NCBI RefSeq assembly: GCF_001886715.1
Contig: NZ_CP018082.1
Coordinates: 434,001 to 498,000, forward strand
From: Nocardia mangyaensis
GTDB taxonomy: Bacteria > Actinomycetota > Actinomycetes > Mycobacteriales > Mycobacteriaceae
Reading direction: 5' to 3'
Length of the DNA stretch: 64,000 nt
Numbering within the stretch: position 1 is the stretch's first letter; each line of letters starts with the position of its first letter. This document shows, piece by piece, positions 1-7,795 of the stretch. A program made the position numbers and the translations under genes. Under the pieces are notes generated by a model. It had not been told where the DNA came from, did no database searches, and worked only from the letters and a program-made list of their open reading frames with translations.

Positions 1-1208
1 GGCCGCGGCCCGGCGGTCAACGCCCCGCCCAGCGCGTGGGCCCGCTCCCGCATGCCGATGATGCCGTTCCCACCCGGGCCGGTGCGCCCCGCGGTGCTGG
101 TGGGTCGGGTGTTGTCGATGGTGATGTCCACCGATTCGGGGGTGTAGCGCAGGGTGATCGTGGCGTCGGCGCCGGGCGCGTGCCGCACCACATTGGCCAG
201 CGATTCCTGGACGATCCTGGCCGCGGCCACGTCGATCACGCTCGGCAGCTTCTTCGGGGCGCCGATGATCTTGGTGTCCACGGTGAGCCCGGTCGCGCGG
301 GTTCGCGAGAGCAGCGTGTCGAGATCTTCGAGGGTGGGTGTGGGCATCCGCGGCGCCGGGCGCGGCGGCGGGTCGACCGGCGGCGGGGCAGCAGGCGAAT
401 CCTCGCGCACCCCAACGGGTTCAGGCGGATCGGGCAGCACCGCTGTTCCGCTGCGGATCGTGTGCAGCAGTGTGTGGACCTCGGCCAGCGCCTCCTTGGA
501 GGTCGTCTTGATGGTCGCCAGCGCGGCCGCCGCCTGCTGCGGCTTGCGGTCGAAGAGCTCGAGCGCGACCGAGGACTGCACATTGATCAGCGAAAGACTG
601 TGCGCGAGAACATCGTGCAGCTCACGGGCAACGGCGAGACGCTCCTCGACGCCCGCCCGCGCCTGTTGCGCCTGCTCGTCGCGCTGGGCGGCCTCGGTCT
701 GCTGCCTGCGCGCGAGCCCCACCGCGCGTCGCTGCCGCACCCCCTCGGCGATCCCGAGGAGCACCCCCGTCCACGCCAGTAGCCCGAACACCGGCCAGAC
801 CCCGGTCTCCCGCCCGAGCAGCGCGGGGATCGGCCACACCATCATCAGAAAGCCGAAGGCGACGACCGGGTAAGTGCGCCAGCGTGATCCGGTACCGGCC
901 GCGGTCAAGAAGGCGATCACCGAGGACAGCAGGATCGGGCCGTAGCCGTAGTTGCCGAGCACATAGGTCACCGCGGCGAGCAAGGTCACCAGCAGGACCG
1001 GCTCGGGTAGCAGGCGCCGAAATCCGAGCGCGATCGGACCCGCGAGCAGCAACAGGTACGCGAACGCGTCGAGCGAACGCACCCCGGTCTGATGCTCGTT
1101 CGCGCCGACGCTACCGACGACCTGGATCACCGCGACGACCACTGCCAGGCCCCAGTCCTGAACGACCGAGCCACGCTCCCACTTCGCAGACGCTCCCACC
1201 TCTCTCAC
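1..1208 (-). CDS. Two-component sensor histidine kinase (HisKA_3 / NarL-type), cut by left edge
   Basis: This reading frame runs off the left end of the window. The N-terminal third is hydrophobic and holds about five membrane segments. A basic, Gln-rich linker follows, then the HisKA_3 dimerisation helix with the phospho-acceptor in ELHDVLAHSL, then an HATPase with VQESLANVVRHA (N box) and GNGIIGMRERAHALGG (G box). The ATPase is therefore almost complete and only a short C-terminus is missing. A Pro-rich stretch separates the two catalytic parts. Proteins of this class autophosphorylate on His and pass the phosphate to a LuxR/NarL-type regulator, which should lie outside the window. The start is uncertain: GTG codons occur at 1208 and 1199, and neither has a well-spaced ribosome site. 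The signal is unknown. Confidence 0.85.
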   Translation of the reverse strand, partial: MREVGASAKWERGSVVQDWGLAVVVAVIQVVGSVGANEHQTGVRSLDAFAYLLLLAGPIALGFRRLLPEPVLLVTLLAAVTYVLGNYGYGPILLSSVIAFLTAAGTGSRWRTYPVVAFGFLMMVWPIPALLGRETGVWPVFGLLAWTGVLLGIAEGVRQRRAVGLARRQQTEAAQRDEQAQQARAGVEERLAVARELHDVLAHSLSLINVQSSVALELFDRKPQQAAAALATIKTTSKEALAEVHTLLHTIRSGTAVLPDPPEPVGVREDSPAAPPPVDPPPRPAPRMPTPTLEDLDTLLSRTRATGLTVDTKIIGAPKKLPSVIDVAAARIVQESLANVVRHAPGADATITLRYTPESVDITIDNTRPTSTAGRTGPGGNGIIGMRERAHALGGALTAGPR

Positions 1209-1475
1209 CCTATTGCGTGCACCAGCCGTCCGCGTCGGCCTGCGCCCGGAATTCCGATCGGCCCCGCCGGTCCCGGCGACCGCCGCCGCGCACCGCGTCC
1301 GGTTTGCCCACCGATCGCCGGTCGATCCGTCCGCCGCGCCGCGTAGTGCCGAAGTCGCCTCGAGACGCAGGCGCGCAACTCGGCGGCATCGTGTCGGCCC
1401 GCGTCACCGATCCCGAGTGACGCTGTCGCACACCCGATGCGGTGATCGCCCGGTCACGGCCGGTAGAGTCGGCTG

Positions 1476-1922
1476 ATGGACCAGCCAGTTCGCCCCCCGG
1501 ACCTGTCCACGCGGCCGCACGAGCTCACGGTCGAGCGCGTGATGAAAGCCTCGCCCGGCCTGCTCTACGCGGCCTGGACCCAAGGCCTCGACCTGTGGCT
1601 GGCCGTCCCCGGATCGGTGCTGATGCGTCCCGTGGTGAACGAACCGCTGTACTTCGACACCGGCTCGGCCGACAAGCGCAATCCGCACTACGGCCGCATC
1701 CTGACGCTGGAACCGGACCGCCGGATCGAGTTCACCTGGGTCACCGCCGCCACCGACGGCGTCGAGACCGTGGTCGCCGCGGAGTTCCGCAAACAGCCGC
1801 GCGGCATCCGGCTGCGGTTGCGCCACTCCGGATTTCCGACCGCCGCCGTACGCGACCTCCATCAGCAGGTGTGGCCCGAGATGCTGGAACGTCTCGACGA
1901 GGTCACCAGTGCCGCCCCATGA
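1476..1922 (+). CDS. SRPBCC / AHSA1-family protein
   Basis: A 148-residue single-domain protein with the START-like pattern of the AHSA1 (Hsp90 activator homologue) group. It begins with an ERVMKASPGLLYAAWT helix segment, continues with FDTGSADKRNPHYGRILTLEPDRRIEFTWVT strands, and ends with a long helix (QQVWPEMLERLDEV). The fold makes a hydrophobic cavity for small ligands, and no catalytic residue is evident. A TAGAGT hexamer at 1464-1469, six bases before the ATG, suggests a leaderless transcript and supports this start. It stands alone between the divergent sensor kinase and the OsmC gene. The ligand is unknown. Confidence 0.75.
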   Translation: MDQPVRPPDLSTRPHELTVERVMKASPGLLYAAWTQGLDLWLAVPGSVLMRPVVNEPLYFDTGSADKRNPHYGRILTLEPDRRIEFTWVTAATDGVETVVAAEFRKQPRGIRLRLRHSGFPTAAVRDLHQQVWPEMLERLDEVTSAAP

Positions 1923-1984
1923 ACCGCGCGTGCGCGAGTAGCTTCGTAACCGGATCGCACGCACCCGAAGCGAAAGGATTGTGA

Positions 1985-2422
1985 ATGCCTACTCGTAGTG
2001 CACGAACCACGTGGGCAGGCGGGCTGCAGGATGGCTCGGGCCAGGTCGAACTGGTCAGCTCCAACGTCGGCAAGTTCGACGTGAGCTTCCCGCGCCGCGT
2101 GGCCGACACGGCCGAGGGGACCAGCCCGGAGGAGCTGATCGCCGCCGCGCACTCGTCGTGCTACTCGATGGCGCTCTCGGCCGAGATCGCCAACGCGGGC
2201 GGCACGCCGGAGAGCCTGGACGTGACCGCCGACGTGACGCTGGGCCCTGACCCCGAGGGCGGCTTCCGGATCAGCAAGATCAAGCTGACCGTGCGGGCCG
2301 TCGCGTCCGGCATCGGCGCCGAGGGCTTCTACGCCGCGGCCACCGCCGCCAAGCACGGCTGCCCGGTGAGCAAGGCGCTCGCCGGTGTCGCCGAGGTGGA
2401 ACTGGACGCCGAGATCATCTGA
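1985..2422 (+). CDS. OsmC/Ohr-family peroxiredoxin
   Basis: A 145-residue protein with the OsmC fold. Two cysteines sit at the family positions, C59 in AAAHSSCYSMAL and C126 in KHGCPVSKAL, with EE at 49-50 before the first helix. These proteins reduce organic hydroperoxides with the paired cysteines and protect against oxidative stress in the cytoplasm. An AAAGGA ribosome site lies seven bases before the ATG. The gene converges on the membrane-protein gene ending at 2462 and shares a hairpin terminator with it. The OsmC branch fits better than OhrR-controlled Ohr because no MarR regulator is adjacent. Confidence 0.88.
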   Translation: MPTRSARTTWAGGLQDGSGQVELVSSNVGKFDVSFPRRVADTAEGTSPEELIAAAHSSCYSMALSAEIANAGGTPESLDVTADVTLGPDPEGGFRISKIKLTVRAVASGIGAEGFYAAATAAKHGCPVSKALAGVAEVELDAEII

Positions 2423-2430
2423 TGTGGCGC

Positions 2431-2460
2431 CGGGCACGCGTGCGGTCTCGCGCGTGCCCG
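2431..2460. terminator. Bidirectional hairpin between convergent genes
   Basis: A perfect 10-bp inverted repeat, CGGGCACGCG (2431-2440) and CGCGTGCCCG (2451-2460), with a 10-base loop. It fills the 39-base gap between the stops of the OsmC gene and the membrane-protein gene on the other strand. There is no U-tract, as is usual for actinobacterial hairpin terminators. Confidence 0.6.
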
Positions 2461-2461
2461 A

Positions 2462-2929
2462 TCAGCGCTGGGTGAACCAGCGATGGGCGGCCGGGGTGTA
2501 CATGGCCGGGATCGCGATCACCACGGCCAGGACGTGCACGGCCCGCAGGCTCGCCAGCACGGTGGACTCGGGGGTGTACCCGGCGAACAGCGTGCCGAAA
2601 TCGTCGGTCGACAACACGACTGCCAGCGGCTCGATGATCAGCGAGACCAGGCCGACCACACCGATACCGACGGTCAGCACCGCGCGCGCGACGCGACTGC
2701 CGTTGAGCATGTACAGCGCCACCCCGACGACGGCCAGATAGATCGCGAGCCGGGGCAACAGCCCGGTCGCGGTGGCGCCGAACTCGCCGCCGCCACGCAC
2801 CGCGCGCAGCAGGCCCTCGGCGACACCGGCGCCGAGCGCGGTCACCAGTCCGGCGAACGCGAGGGTCACCGCGCGGGGGCGGATCGCGCGAACAGCGGGA
2901 GCGGAAACGGAAGAGGCAGTGTCGGTCAT
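2462..2929 (-). CDS. Small membrane protein downstream of cbtA, function unknown
   Basis: A 155-residue protein with four predicted membrane helices (about 23-44, 57-75, 84-104 and 127-149) and short loops. I recognise no family. It starts 36 bases after cbtA on the same strand, so it may be the third gene of the cobalamin-controlled transcript and could then be linked to cobalt. The start codon lies inside the loop of a 13-bp perfect hairpin (2914-2945) and has no ribosome site, which makes its translation unusual. Only membrane topology is supported; the role is unknown. Confidence 0.65.
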   Translation of the reverse strand: MTDTASSVSAPAVRAIRPRAVTLAFAGLVTALGAGVAEGLLRAVRGGGEFGATATGLLPRLAIYLAVVGVALYMLNGSRVARAVLTVGIGVVGLVSLIIEPLAVVLSTDDFGTLFAGYTPESTVLASLRAVHVLAVVIAIPAMYTPAAHRWFTQR

Positions 2930-2945
2930 GACACCGACACTGCCT
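2914..2945 (-). promoter_or_regulatory. Hairpin enclosing the start codon of the gene at 2462-2929
   Basis: AGGCAGTGTCGGT (2914-2926) and ACCGACACTGCCT (2933-2945) form a perfect 13-bp stem. The six-base loop contains the ATG (2927-2929). On the minus strand it lies 20 bases past the cbtA stop. It may terminate cbtBA transcription, or it may sequester the initiation region of the next gene. Confidence 0.6.
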
Positions 2946-2965
2946 TTCTCGTATACGCCTCAGGA

Positions 2966-3748
2966 TCACCCTGCGGTAGCGACCTGCTCTGCTACCGGAG
3001 TGCTACGCCGAGAAGCGAATTCGGTGAGCGCGGCGAACGCCAGCCCCAGACTCGCCCACAGTGTGGCGGTCTGCGCGAGCGAGGCCACCCGGAACTCCCA
3101 CAGCAGCGACGCCGGAAAATCGTCGGCCACCTCGTTCACACCGGGCAACACGAGGTAGCCGACCGTGGTGACCAGCACGAACGCCGCCACCCCCGCGATC
3201 AACCGGACTGTGCCCAGCTGACTCGCCAGCGCACGGTAGGCCGCGACACCGGCCGTGACCGCGAGCAGACCGAGCACGACGGCGGCCACCCACAGCCAGG
3301 TGCGATCGTTGATGGTGTCCGGGTCGCCCACCGCGGGTGGGTTGGCCGGGTACTTGAAGAAGGGCACCGCGACGATCGCCGCCCACGCGAGCACCGCGCC
3401 GGTCAACACCAATCGTGGTCCCGAGAGCGTGCTGAACCGCCGGGCGAGATTGATCGCCAGGGCGAACAGCGCGCCGAATGCCATCCCGGCCAGACCGAGC
3501 GCGAGGAACTGGCCCGCCTTCTGCCCGGACCGGCTGACCTCCGCCTCGTCGCCGTGGGAGTGCCCCCCGGTGGCTTCTTCTTCGCCGTGACCGTGCTCTG
3601 CCGGAGCGGCGGCCTCTTCGATGGCGATCGCGGCGTCGATCCTGGGCTCGCCGACGAAATAGCCCACCGAGGCGGCCAGCAGGCCGGCGATCAGACCGGC
3701 CAGCAGGCCGCGCAACAGCAGGGTCTTCAGTGAATCGGTCAGTGGCAC
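2966..3748 (-). CDS. cbtA: CbtA-family cobalt transporter subunit
   Basis: A 260-residue integral membrane protein with about six helices. A His/Glu-rich loop at about residues 50-68 (EHGHGEEE, GGHSHGDE) follows the first helix, as expected for metal capture. CbtA proteins are predicted cobalt transporters that occur with the one-helix CbtB and are typically placed under cobalamin riboswitches. All three features are present here, since cbtB overlaps this gene by 10 bases upstream and a riboswitch precedes cbtB. Substrate and direction follow from the family and context and were not demonstrated. Translation is probably coupled to cbtB. Confidence 0.85.
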   Translation of the reverse strand: MPLTDSLKTLLLRGLLAGLIAGLLAASVGYFVGEPRIDAAIAIEEAAAPAEHGHGEEEATGGHSHGDEAEVSRSGQKAGQFLALGLAGMAFGALFALAINLARRFSTLSGPRLVLTGAVLAWAAIVAVPFFKYPANPPAVGDPDTINDRTWLWVAAVVLGLLAVTAGVAAYRALASQLGTVRLIAGVAAFVLVTTVGYLVLPGVNEVADDFPASLLWEFRVASLAQTATLWASLGLAFAALTEFASRRSTPVAEQVATAG

Positions 3749-3939
3749 GGGACGCCCAGCAGATGACGTCCGTCGTGCATCAGCTCGTGCAGGAACATCC
3801 CGCTGCGCGAGACGGCCCCCTGATCGAAACCGACCAGGTACAGCGTGAGCAGAGCGAGCAGAACGACACCGACCGTGACGAGCACGGTTGCCAGGTTGTC
3901 GAGGCCGGTGTCCCGGCTGGGTGAATGCGCGATGGCCAT
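3739..3939 (-). CDS. cbtB: CbtB-family cobalt transporter subunit
   Basis: A 66-residue protein with one membrane helix (about 17-37). Its His-rich C-terminus, HELMHDGRHLLGVPCH, is the CbtB signature and a likely metal-binding tail. A strong GAGGAGG ribosome site lies five bases before the ATG. The gene is first after the cobalamin riboswitch at 3956-4087, and its 3' end overlaps cbtA. High cobalamin should switch expression off. Confidence 0.88.
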   Translation of the reverse strand: MAIAHSPSRDTGLDNLATVLVTVGVVLLALLTLYLVGFDQGAVSRSGMFLHELMHDGRHLLGVPCH

Positions 3940-3955
3940 TCGGTCCTCCTCAGGG

Positions 3956-4087
3956 ATACGCGTCCCATGGTCGAGTGTGGTGCGCGGGTGCCGGTGTCTG
4001 GCTCTCCGGCACCGGGGACCCGGTACGTGGATGACAGTGGCGCGACCGCTCCGGATTCACACCGGATTACCGCGCACCCTCGCGTAT
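3956..4087 (-). promoter_or_regulatory. Cobalamin riboswitch upstream of cbtBA
   Basis: Read on the minus strand, the element has the cobalamin core GGTGTGAATCCGG followed by CGCGCCACTGTC (forward 4035-4065), and the B12 box AGCCAGACA at forward 3995-4004. Arms ATACGCG at 4081-4087 and CGCGTAT at 3956-3962 can close the P1 stem. It fills the leader between mhuD and cbtB, with the cbtB ribosome site directly after P1. It is a compact member (132 bases). I saw no obvious terminator, so control of translation is more likely. Metabolite identity follows from the motif. Confidence 0.88.
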
Positions 4088-4161
4088 GTTCACTCGAACT
4101 GTGACAGTCGCCCTGCGTCTGGTCAATACGACCGCGCGCGTGTCCAGCGGAAACGCCGCTA

Positions 4162-4485
4162 TCAGCCCTTGGCTGGGACGTCGAGGACGACCTCGAACTC
4201 GAGCAGCGAGGCCCCGGTCGACACCGGCTTGGGCCGCTCGCCCTCGCCACCGTTGCCGGCGTGCGCCGCCCGCGCCGGACCATCGCGCCACGCGGCGAAG
4301 GAATCCTCGGAATCCCACTGCGTCACCACGAAATACCGGTTGTCACCGGCGACCGGGCGCAGCAGCTGGAAACCGAGGAAACCGGGGGAGTTCTCCACCG
4401 CGTGCGCACGCGCGGCGAATCGCTTCTCCAGCTCCGGGCCGGCACCTTCGGGAATCTCGATCGCATTGATCTTCACAACAGCCAT
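4162..4485 (-). CDS. mhuD: Heme-degrading monooxygenase MhuD
   Basis: A 107-residue ABM-fold protein very close to M. tuberculosis MhuD (Rv3592). N7, W66 and H75, the heme-pocket and catalytic residues of MhuD, fall at identical positions. MhuD dimers bind heme and open the porphyrin oxidatively, releasing iron with mycobilin-type products. The ATG at 4485 is chosen over longer upstream frames because it matches the family N-terminus (MAVVKINAIE) and a TACTGT -10 box (4492-4497) ends six bases before it, indicating a leaderless mRNA. It diverges from the hydrolase gene at 4596, as in M. tuberculosis. Confidence 0.93.
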   Translation of the reverse strand: MAVVKINAIEIPEGAGPELEKRFAARAHAVENSPGFLGFQLLRPVAGDNRYFVVTQWDSEDSFAAWRDGPARAAHAGNGGEGERPKPVSTGASLLEFEVVLDVPAKG

Positions 4486-4595
4486 GACCCGACAGTATCT
4501 GCGCGCGTTCGAGCGCGGGGCGCGCGGCCCTGACAGGCGTCGAGCACGCAGATCAGCAACCCGGACAGCACGCGTTCTCCGGCACAATCGGCAGG

Positions 4596-5339
4596 GTGTT
4601 GTACGACGAAGGGGGCACCGGCGCCCCGATCCTGCTCCTGCACGGCTTGATGGGCAGCGCGCGCACCTGGACCGATCAGTTGCCGTGGCTGCGCGCGCAC
4701 GGGCACCTCTACACCGTCGATGCCGCCGGGCATGGTCGCGTCCCGCCCGCCGAGCTCACGACCGAGGCGTTTGTCGCCGATCTGGCCGAGCTCACCGCCG
4801 AGATCGGTGAACCGATGGTGATCGTCGGGCACTCGATGGGCGCGCTGCACGGTTGGGTCTTCGCCGCCACCCACCCCGATCGGGTGCGTGCCCTCGTCGT
4901 CGAGGACATCGCCCCCGATTTCACCGGCCGCACCGCCGCGCACTGGGCCGCGCTCATCCACTCCTGGCCTCAACCGTTCCCCGACGAGCAGGCGATGCTC
5001 GACTACTTCGGCCCGGTCGCGGGCCGCTACTTCCTGCGCGCGTTCACCAGCGCCCCCGACGGCTACCGGCTCCACGGCGCGGTCGACACGTTCCGCGCGA
5101 TCTCCGAGGAGTGGGGCACCCGCGATTTCTGGACCGAATGGAAGTCGCTCACGGTGCCCGCCCTGCTCATCGAGGGCGAGCACACCATCACCCCGCCGGG
5201 GCAGATGCGGACCATGGCCGAGGTCCATCCCGACGCGGAGTACGTGCGCATCGCGGGGGCCGGCCACCTCGTGCACGACGAACAGCCCCAGGCATACCTC
5301 GAGCACGTCACCTGCTTTCTGAACCGCGTCCTCCCGTAG
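4596..5339 (+). CDS. Alpha/beta-hydrolase (Rv3591c-like)
   Basis: A 247-residue alpha/beta-hydrolase. The oxyanion motif is LLLHGLMGS (14-22), the nucleophile is S80 in VGHSMGA, and the catalytic histidine is H224 in GAGHLVHDE. The acid is probably E195 or E193 (LIEGEHT) in place of the commoner Asp. The cap region holds many Trp and aromatic residues. The GTG start lies seven bases after CACAAT (4583-4588), a leaderless arrangement. It occupies the same place next to mhuD and mutY as Rv3591c. The substrate is not deducible. Confidence 0.82.
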   Translation: MLYDEGGTGAPILLLHGLMGSARTWTDQLPWLRAHGHLYTVDAAGHGRVPPAELTTEAFVADLAELTAEIGEPMVIVGHSMGALHGWVFAATHPDRVRALVVEDIAPDFTGRTAAHWAALIHSWPQPFPDEQAMLDYFGPVAGRYFLRAFTSAPDGYRLHGAVDTFRAISEEWGTRDFWTEWKSLTVPALLIEGEHTITPPGQMRTMAEVHPDAEYVRIAGAGHLVHDEQPQAYLEHVTCFLNRVLP

Positions 5340-5352
5340 CGTCGGCCCTCGG

Positions 5353-6228
5353 TCAATCCGCGCCGCCCTCGCCCGCGAGAGCGAAGAGGCCGTCGTCGGT
5401 TTGCTCGATGAGGCCGTCGACGAGGAGTGAGTCGAGGGCGCGGGCGCGTTGGCCGGGGTCGCGGGTCCACGCCAGGTCAAGGCGGATCTGCTCGACGGGG
5501 CCGCTGGCCGCGCGCAGGACGTCGAGGAGCCGTCCGCGCGCCTGGCGGTCGGTGCCCTCGTACTTCTGCACCTTGCGGGCCACCGCGGCTGCCGGACGAC
5601 CCGCGTCGACCCACGCGCAGTTCGGCAGTGGGCACTGTGCGCAGCGGGGATTGCGGGCCGTGCAGACCAGGGCGCCCAGTTCCATCAACGCCGCCGAGAA
5701 CTTCGCGGCGTGCGGTACGTCGGTGGGCAGGAGCGTCTCGGTCTCGGCGAGATCGCGCGCGGCAGGATTGCCCGGCTCGCGTCCGTGCACCGCCCGCGCG
5801 ACCACCCGTCGAACATTGGTGTCCACCACGGGAACTCGCTGACCGTAGGCGAAGCAGGCCACCGCACGGGCAGTGTAGGCGCCGATGCCGGGCAGGCTCA
5901 GCAGCACGTCGACATCGGTGGGGACCTCGTCGCCGTGTTCGGTGGCCAGCACCCGCGCGCACTCGTGCAACCGCAGCGCCCGTCGCGGATAGCCGAGCTT
6001 GCCCCACGCGCGCAACACCTCGGCCTGCGAGGAGGCCGCCATCGCCGAGGGCACCGGCCAGCGCGCCACCCACTCGCGCCAGATCGGCTCGACCCGGACC
6101 ACCGGAGTCTGCTGCAGCATGATCTCGCTCATCAGGATGTGCCACGCGCTGGCTTCGGGGCCGCGCCACGGCAGGTCGCGCCCTGTGTCGGTGAACCAGT
6201 CAACGAGGACGTCCGCGTCGATACTCAC
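5353..6228 (-). CDS. mutY: A/G-specific adenine glycosylase MutY
   Basis: A 291-residue HhH-GPD DNA glycosylase that removes adenine opposite 8-oxoguanine. Visible are the catalytic E35 in SEIMLQQTP, the helix-hairpin-helix LPGIGAYTA (112-120), the essential Asp D136 in VVDTNVRR, and a [4Fe-4S] loop with C189, C196, C199 and C204. The protein is shorter than E. coli MutY and has no clear NUDIX-like C-terminal domain, as in other actinobacteria. The start is a GTG. It converges on the hydrolase gene and diverges from canB. Confidence 0.93.
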   Translation of the reverse strand: MSIDADVLVDWFTDTGRDLPWRGPEASAWHILMSEIMLQQTPVVRVEPIWREWVARWPVPSAMAASSQAEVLRAWGKLGYPRRALRLHECARVLATEHGDEVPTDVDVLLSLPGIGAYTARAVACFAYGQRVPVVDTNVRRVVARAVHGREPGNPAARDLAETETLLPTDVPHAAKFSAALMELGALVCTARNPRCAQCPLPNCAWVDAGRPAAAVARKVQKYEGTDRQARGRLLDVLRAASGPVEQIRLDLAWTRDPGQRARALDSLLVDGLIEQTDDGLFALAGEGGAD

Positions 6229-6318
6229 TGTTTCCGTTCCGCCTCAGCCAGGCTCTCTTTGCCGACGCGTAACGCGGCGGACTCGCTGGTAACCATCGGC
6301 CTGTGCACAATGGTCGGT

Positions 6319-6942
6319 ATGCCTGGTTCAAATCCGATAAGCGCCTGGAAGTCGCTGCGCGAGGGCAACGAGCGCTTCGTCAACGACACCCTGCTGCATC
6401 CTAGCCAGGGCGCCGCCGACCGAGCCAAGCTCGTCAGCGGTCAGCACCCCCACGCGATCCTGTTCGGCTGCGGTGACTCCCGAGTCGCCGCCGAGCTGAT
6501 CTTCGACCAGGGCCTCGGCGACATGTTCGTGGTCCGCACCGCGGGTCATGTGGTCGACAGCTCGGTGCTCGGCTCGATCGAATACGGCGTCGAGGTGCTC
6601 AACGTTCCGCTGATCGTCGTGCTCGGCCACGACAGCTGCGGCGCTGTGAAAGCCACCATCGATGCGCTCGACGGCGGCGAGGTCCCCGGCGGCTTCATCC
6701 GCAGCGTGGTCGAACGGGTCACCCCGTCGATCCTCATCGGTCGCCGTGAAGGGCTCACCACCATCGACGAATTCGAGGCACGCCACGTCGAGGAGACCAG
6801 CCGTCTGCTCATGCAGCGGTCGATGATCATCTCCCAGCGCGTGGCCACCGGCCAGTGCGCCATCGCCAGCGTCACCTACAAGCTCGCGGACGGGCGGGTG
6901 CACCTGCGCCGGACGGTCGGCAATATCGGCGAGGTGGTCTGA
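6319..6942 (+). CDS. canB: Beta-class carbonic anhydrase CanB
   Basis: A 207-residue beta-carbonic anhydrase, the same length as M. tuberculosis Rv3588c. Zinc ligands C51, H104 and C107 and the D53-R55 dyad are all present (GCGDSR and GHDSCGA motifs). It interconverts CO2 and bicarbonate in the cytoplasm. A frame open far upstream would give a longer product, but its extra part is antisense to mutY. The ATG at 6319 matches the family start MPxxNP and lies seven bases after CACAAT (6306-6311), so a leaderless start is preferred over the ATG at 6310. Confidence 0.94.
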   Translation: MPGSNPISAWKSLREGNERFVNDTLLHPSQGAADRAKLVSGQHPHAILFGCGDSRVAAELIFDQGLGDMFVVRTAGHVVDSSVLGSIEYGVEVLNVPLIVVLGHDSCGAVKATIDALDGGEVPGGFIRSVVERVTPSILIGRREGLTTIDEFEARHVEETSRLLMQRSMIISQRVATGQCAIASVTYKLADGRVHLRRTVGNIGEVV

Positions 6943-7023
6943 ACCGGACGAACCAGTCGGGTTCAACGCCGACACGCCGAGGTCATCGAGCGCACGTCCC
7001 CGCGCTGCGCTTACCGTTGAGGC

Positions 7024-7695
7024 GTGCTGGAACCGAATGGACCGCTACCACCGGAGATCTACTGGCGTCGCCGGGCACTCGCCATCGGCGTCATCGTCGT
7101 CGCGCTCGCACTGGTGATCTGGCTCGTCACGCTGGTCGCGCGCGGTGGCGACTCCTCCGGCGACCCCGAGGCCGCCGCGACGACGTCGTCGTCCACGACC
7201 GCCACCACGTCGTCGGCGTCGAGCAGTACGAGCGAGGCCAGTGCCTCGGCGACACCGAGTGAGTCGGCCACACCGACCACCGATCCCGACGGACCACCGG
7301 CAGAGCCGTGTACCGATCAGTCGCTGGCGTTGAAGGTGACCATTGGCCAGCCCACCTATCGGGTGGGTGACCAGCCCAGCTTCGGCACGGTCATCACCAA
7401 CATCTCCGCCACGCCCTGCGCCCGCGATCTCGGCGCGGGCCCGCAGTTCCTCGTCTACACCCTCGACGGCCAGCGCCGGTTGTGGGCGAGCGAGGACTGC
7501 AATCCCGCCGGTCCGCCGGAGATGAAGACGCTCGACGCCGGTGAGCAGCTGTCGTACAAGGGCACCTGGTTCGGCACTACCTCGCAGCCCGAATGCGCCG
7601 GCGACCGACTCCCGGTCCCCGCGGGCGCCTACATGGTGGTCGCTCAACTCGGCGCCATCCGCAGCGCCGCGGAGCCTTTCAACCTGGCGGAATAG
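7024..7695 (+). CDS. Single-pass membrane-anchored protein (Rv3587c-like)
   Basis: A 223-residue protein with a cytoplasmic stub, one membrane helix (about 18-38), a Ser/Thr/Ala-rich linker (about 45-95) and an extracytoplasmic domain with beta-rich character (ALKVTIGQPTYRVGDQPSFGTVITNIS) and cysteines that could form disulfides (C98, C125, C159, C180). It is syntenic with Rv3587c next to canB. The GTG start lies six bases after TACCGT (7012-7017). Function unknown; the domain looks like an exported protein-interaction fold. Confidence 0.75.
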   Translation: MLEPNGPLPPEIYWRRRALAIGVIVVALALVIWLVTLVARGGDSSGDPEAAATTSSSTTATTSSASSSTSEASASATPSESATPTTDPDGPPAEPCTDQSLALKVTIGQPTYRVGDQPSFGTVITNISATPCARDLGAGPQFLVYTLDGQRRLWASEDCNPAGPPEMKTLDAGEQLSYKGTWFGTTSQPECAGDRLPVPAGAYMVVAQLGAIRSAAEPFNLAE

Positions 7696-7795
7696 TTGGA
7701 GCGCTGGCGCGCTCGAGTCGCGGCCCCTGGCCCGGCCGCGACCGGCCGACTTCGTCGGCCGCCGCTCCTCGGGGTCGCGGGTGCGGGGCTGGGAG
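7696..7795 (+). repeat. Dispersed intergenic repeat, copy 1
   Basis: Begins directly after the stop codon of the membrane protein. It shares TTGGAGCGCTGGCGCGC, a block reading ACCGGCCGACTTCGTCGGCC, then GCCGCTCCTCGG and GTCGCGGGTGCGGGG with copy 2 at 14772-14842. Copy 1 carries an extra 28 bases after the first block. The core GGCCGAC-TTC-GTCGGCC is a perfect hairpin, and outer GGAGCG/CGCTCC arms can extend it, so it may also act as a terminator. Confidence 0.75.

Noticed and set aside
5449..6318. N-terminal extension of canB to a 497-residue protein
   Set aside because: The extra part is antisense to mutY; the family length (207) and the -10 box at 6306-6311 fix the start at 6319.
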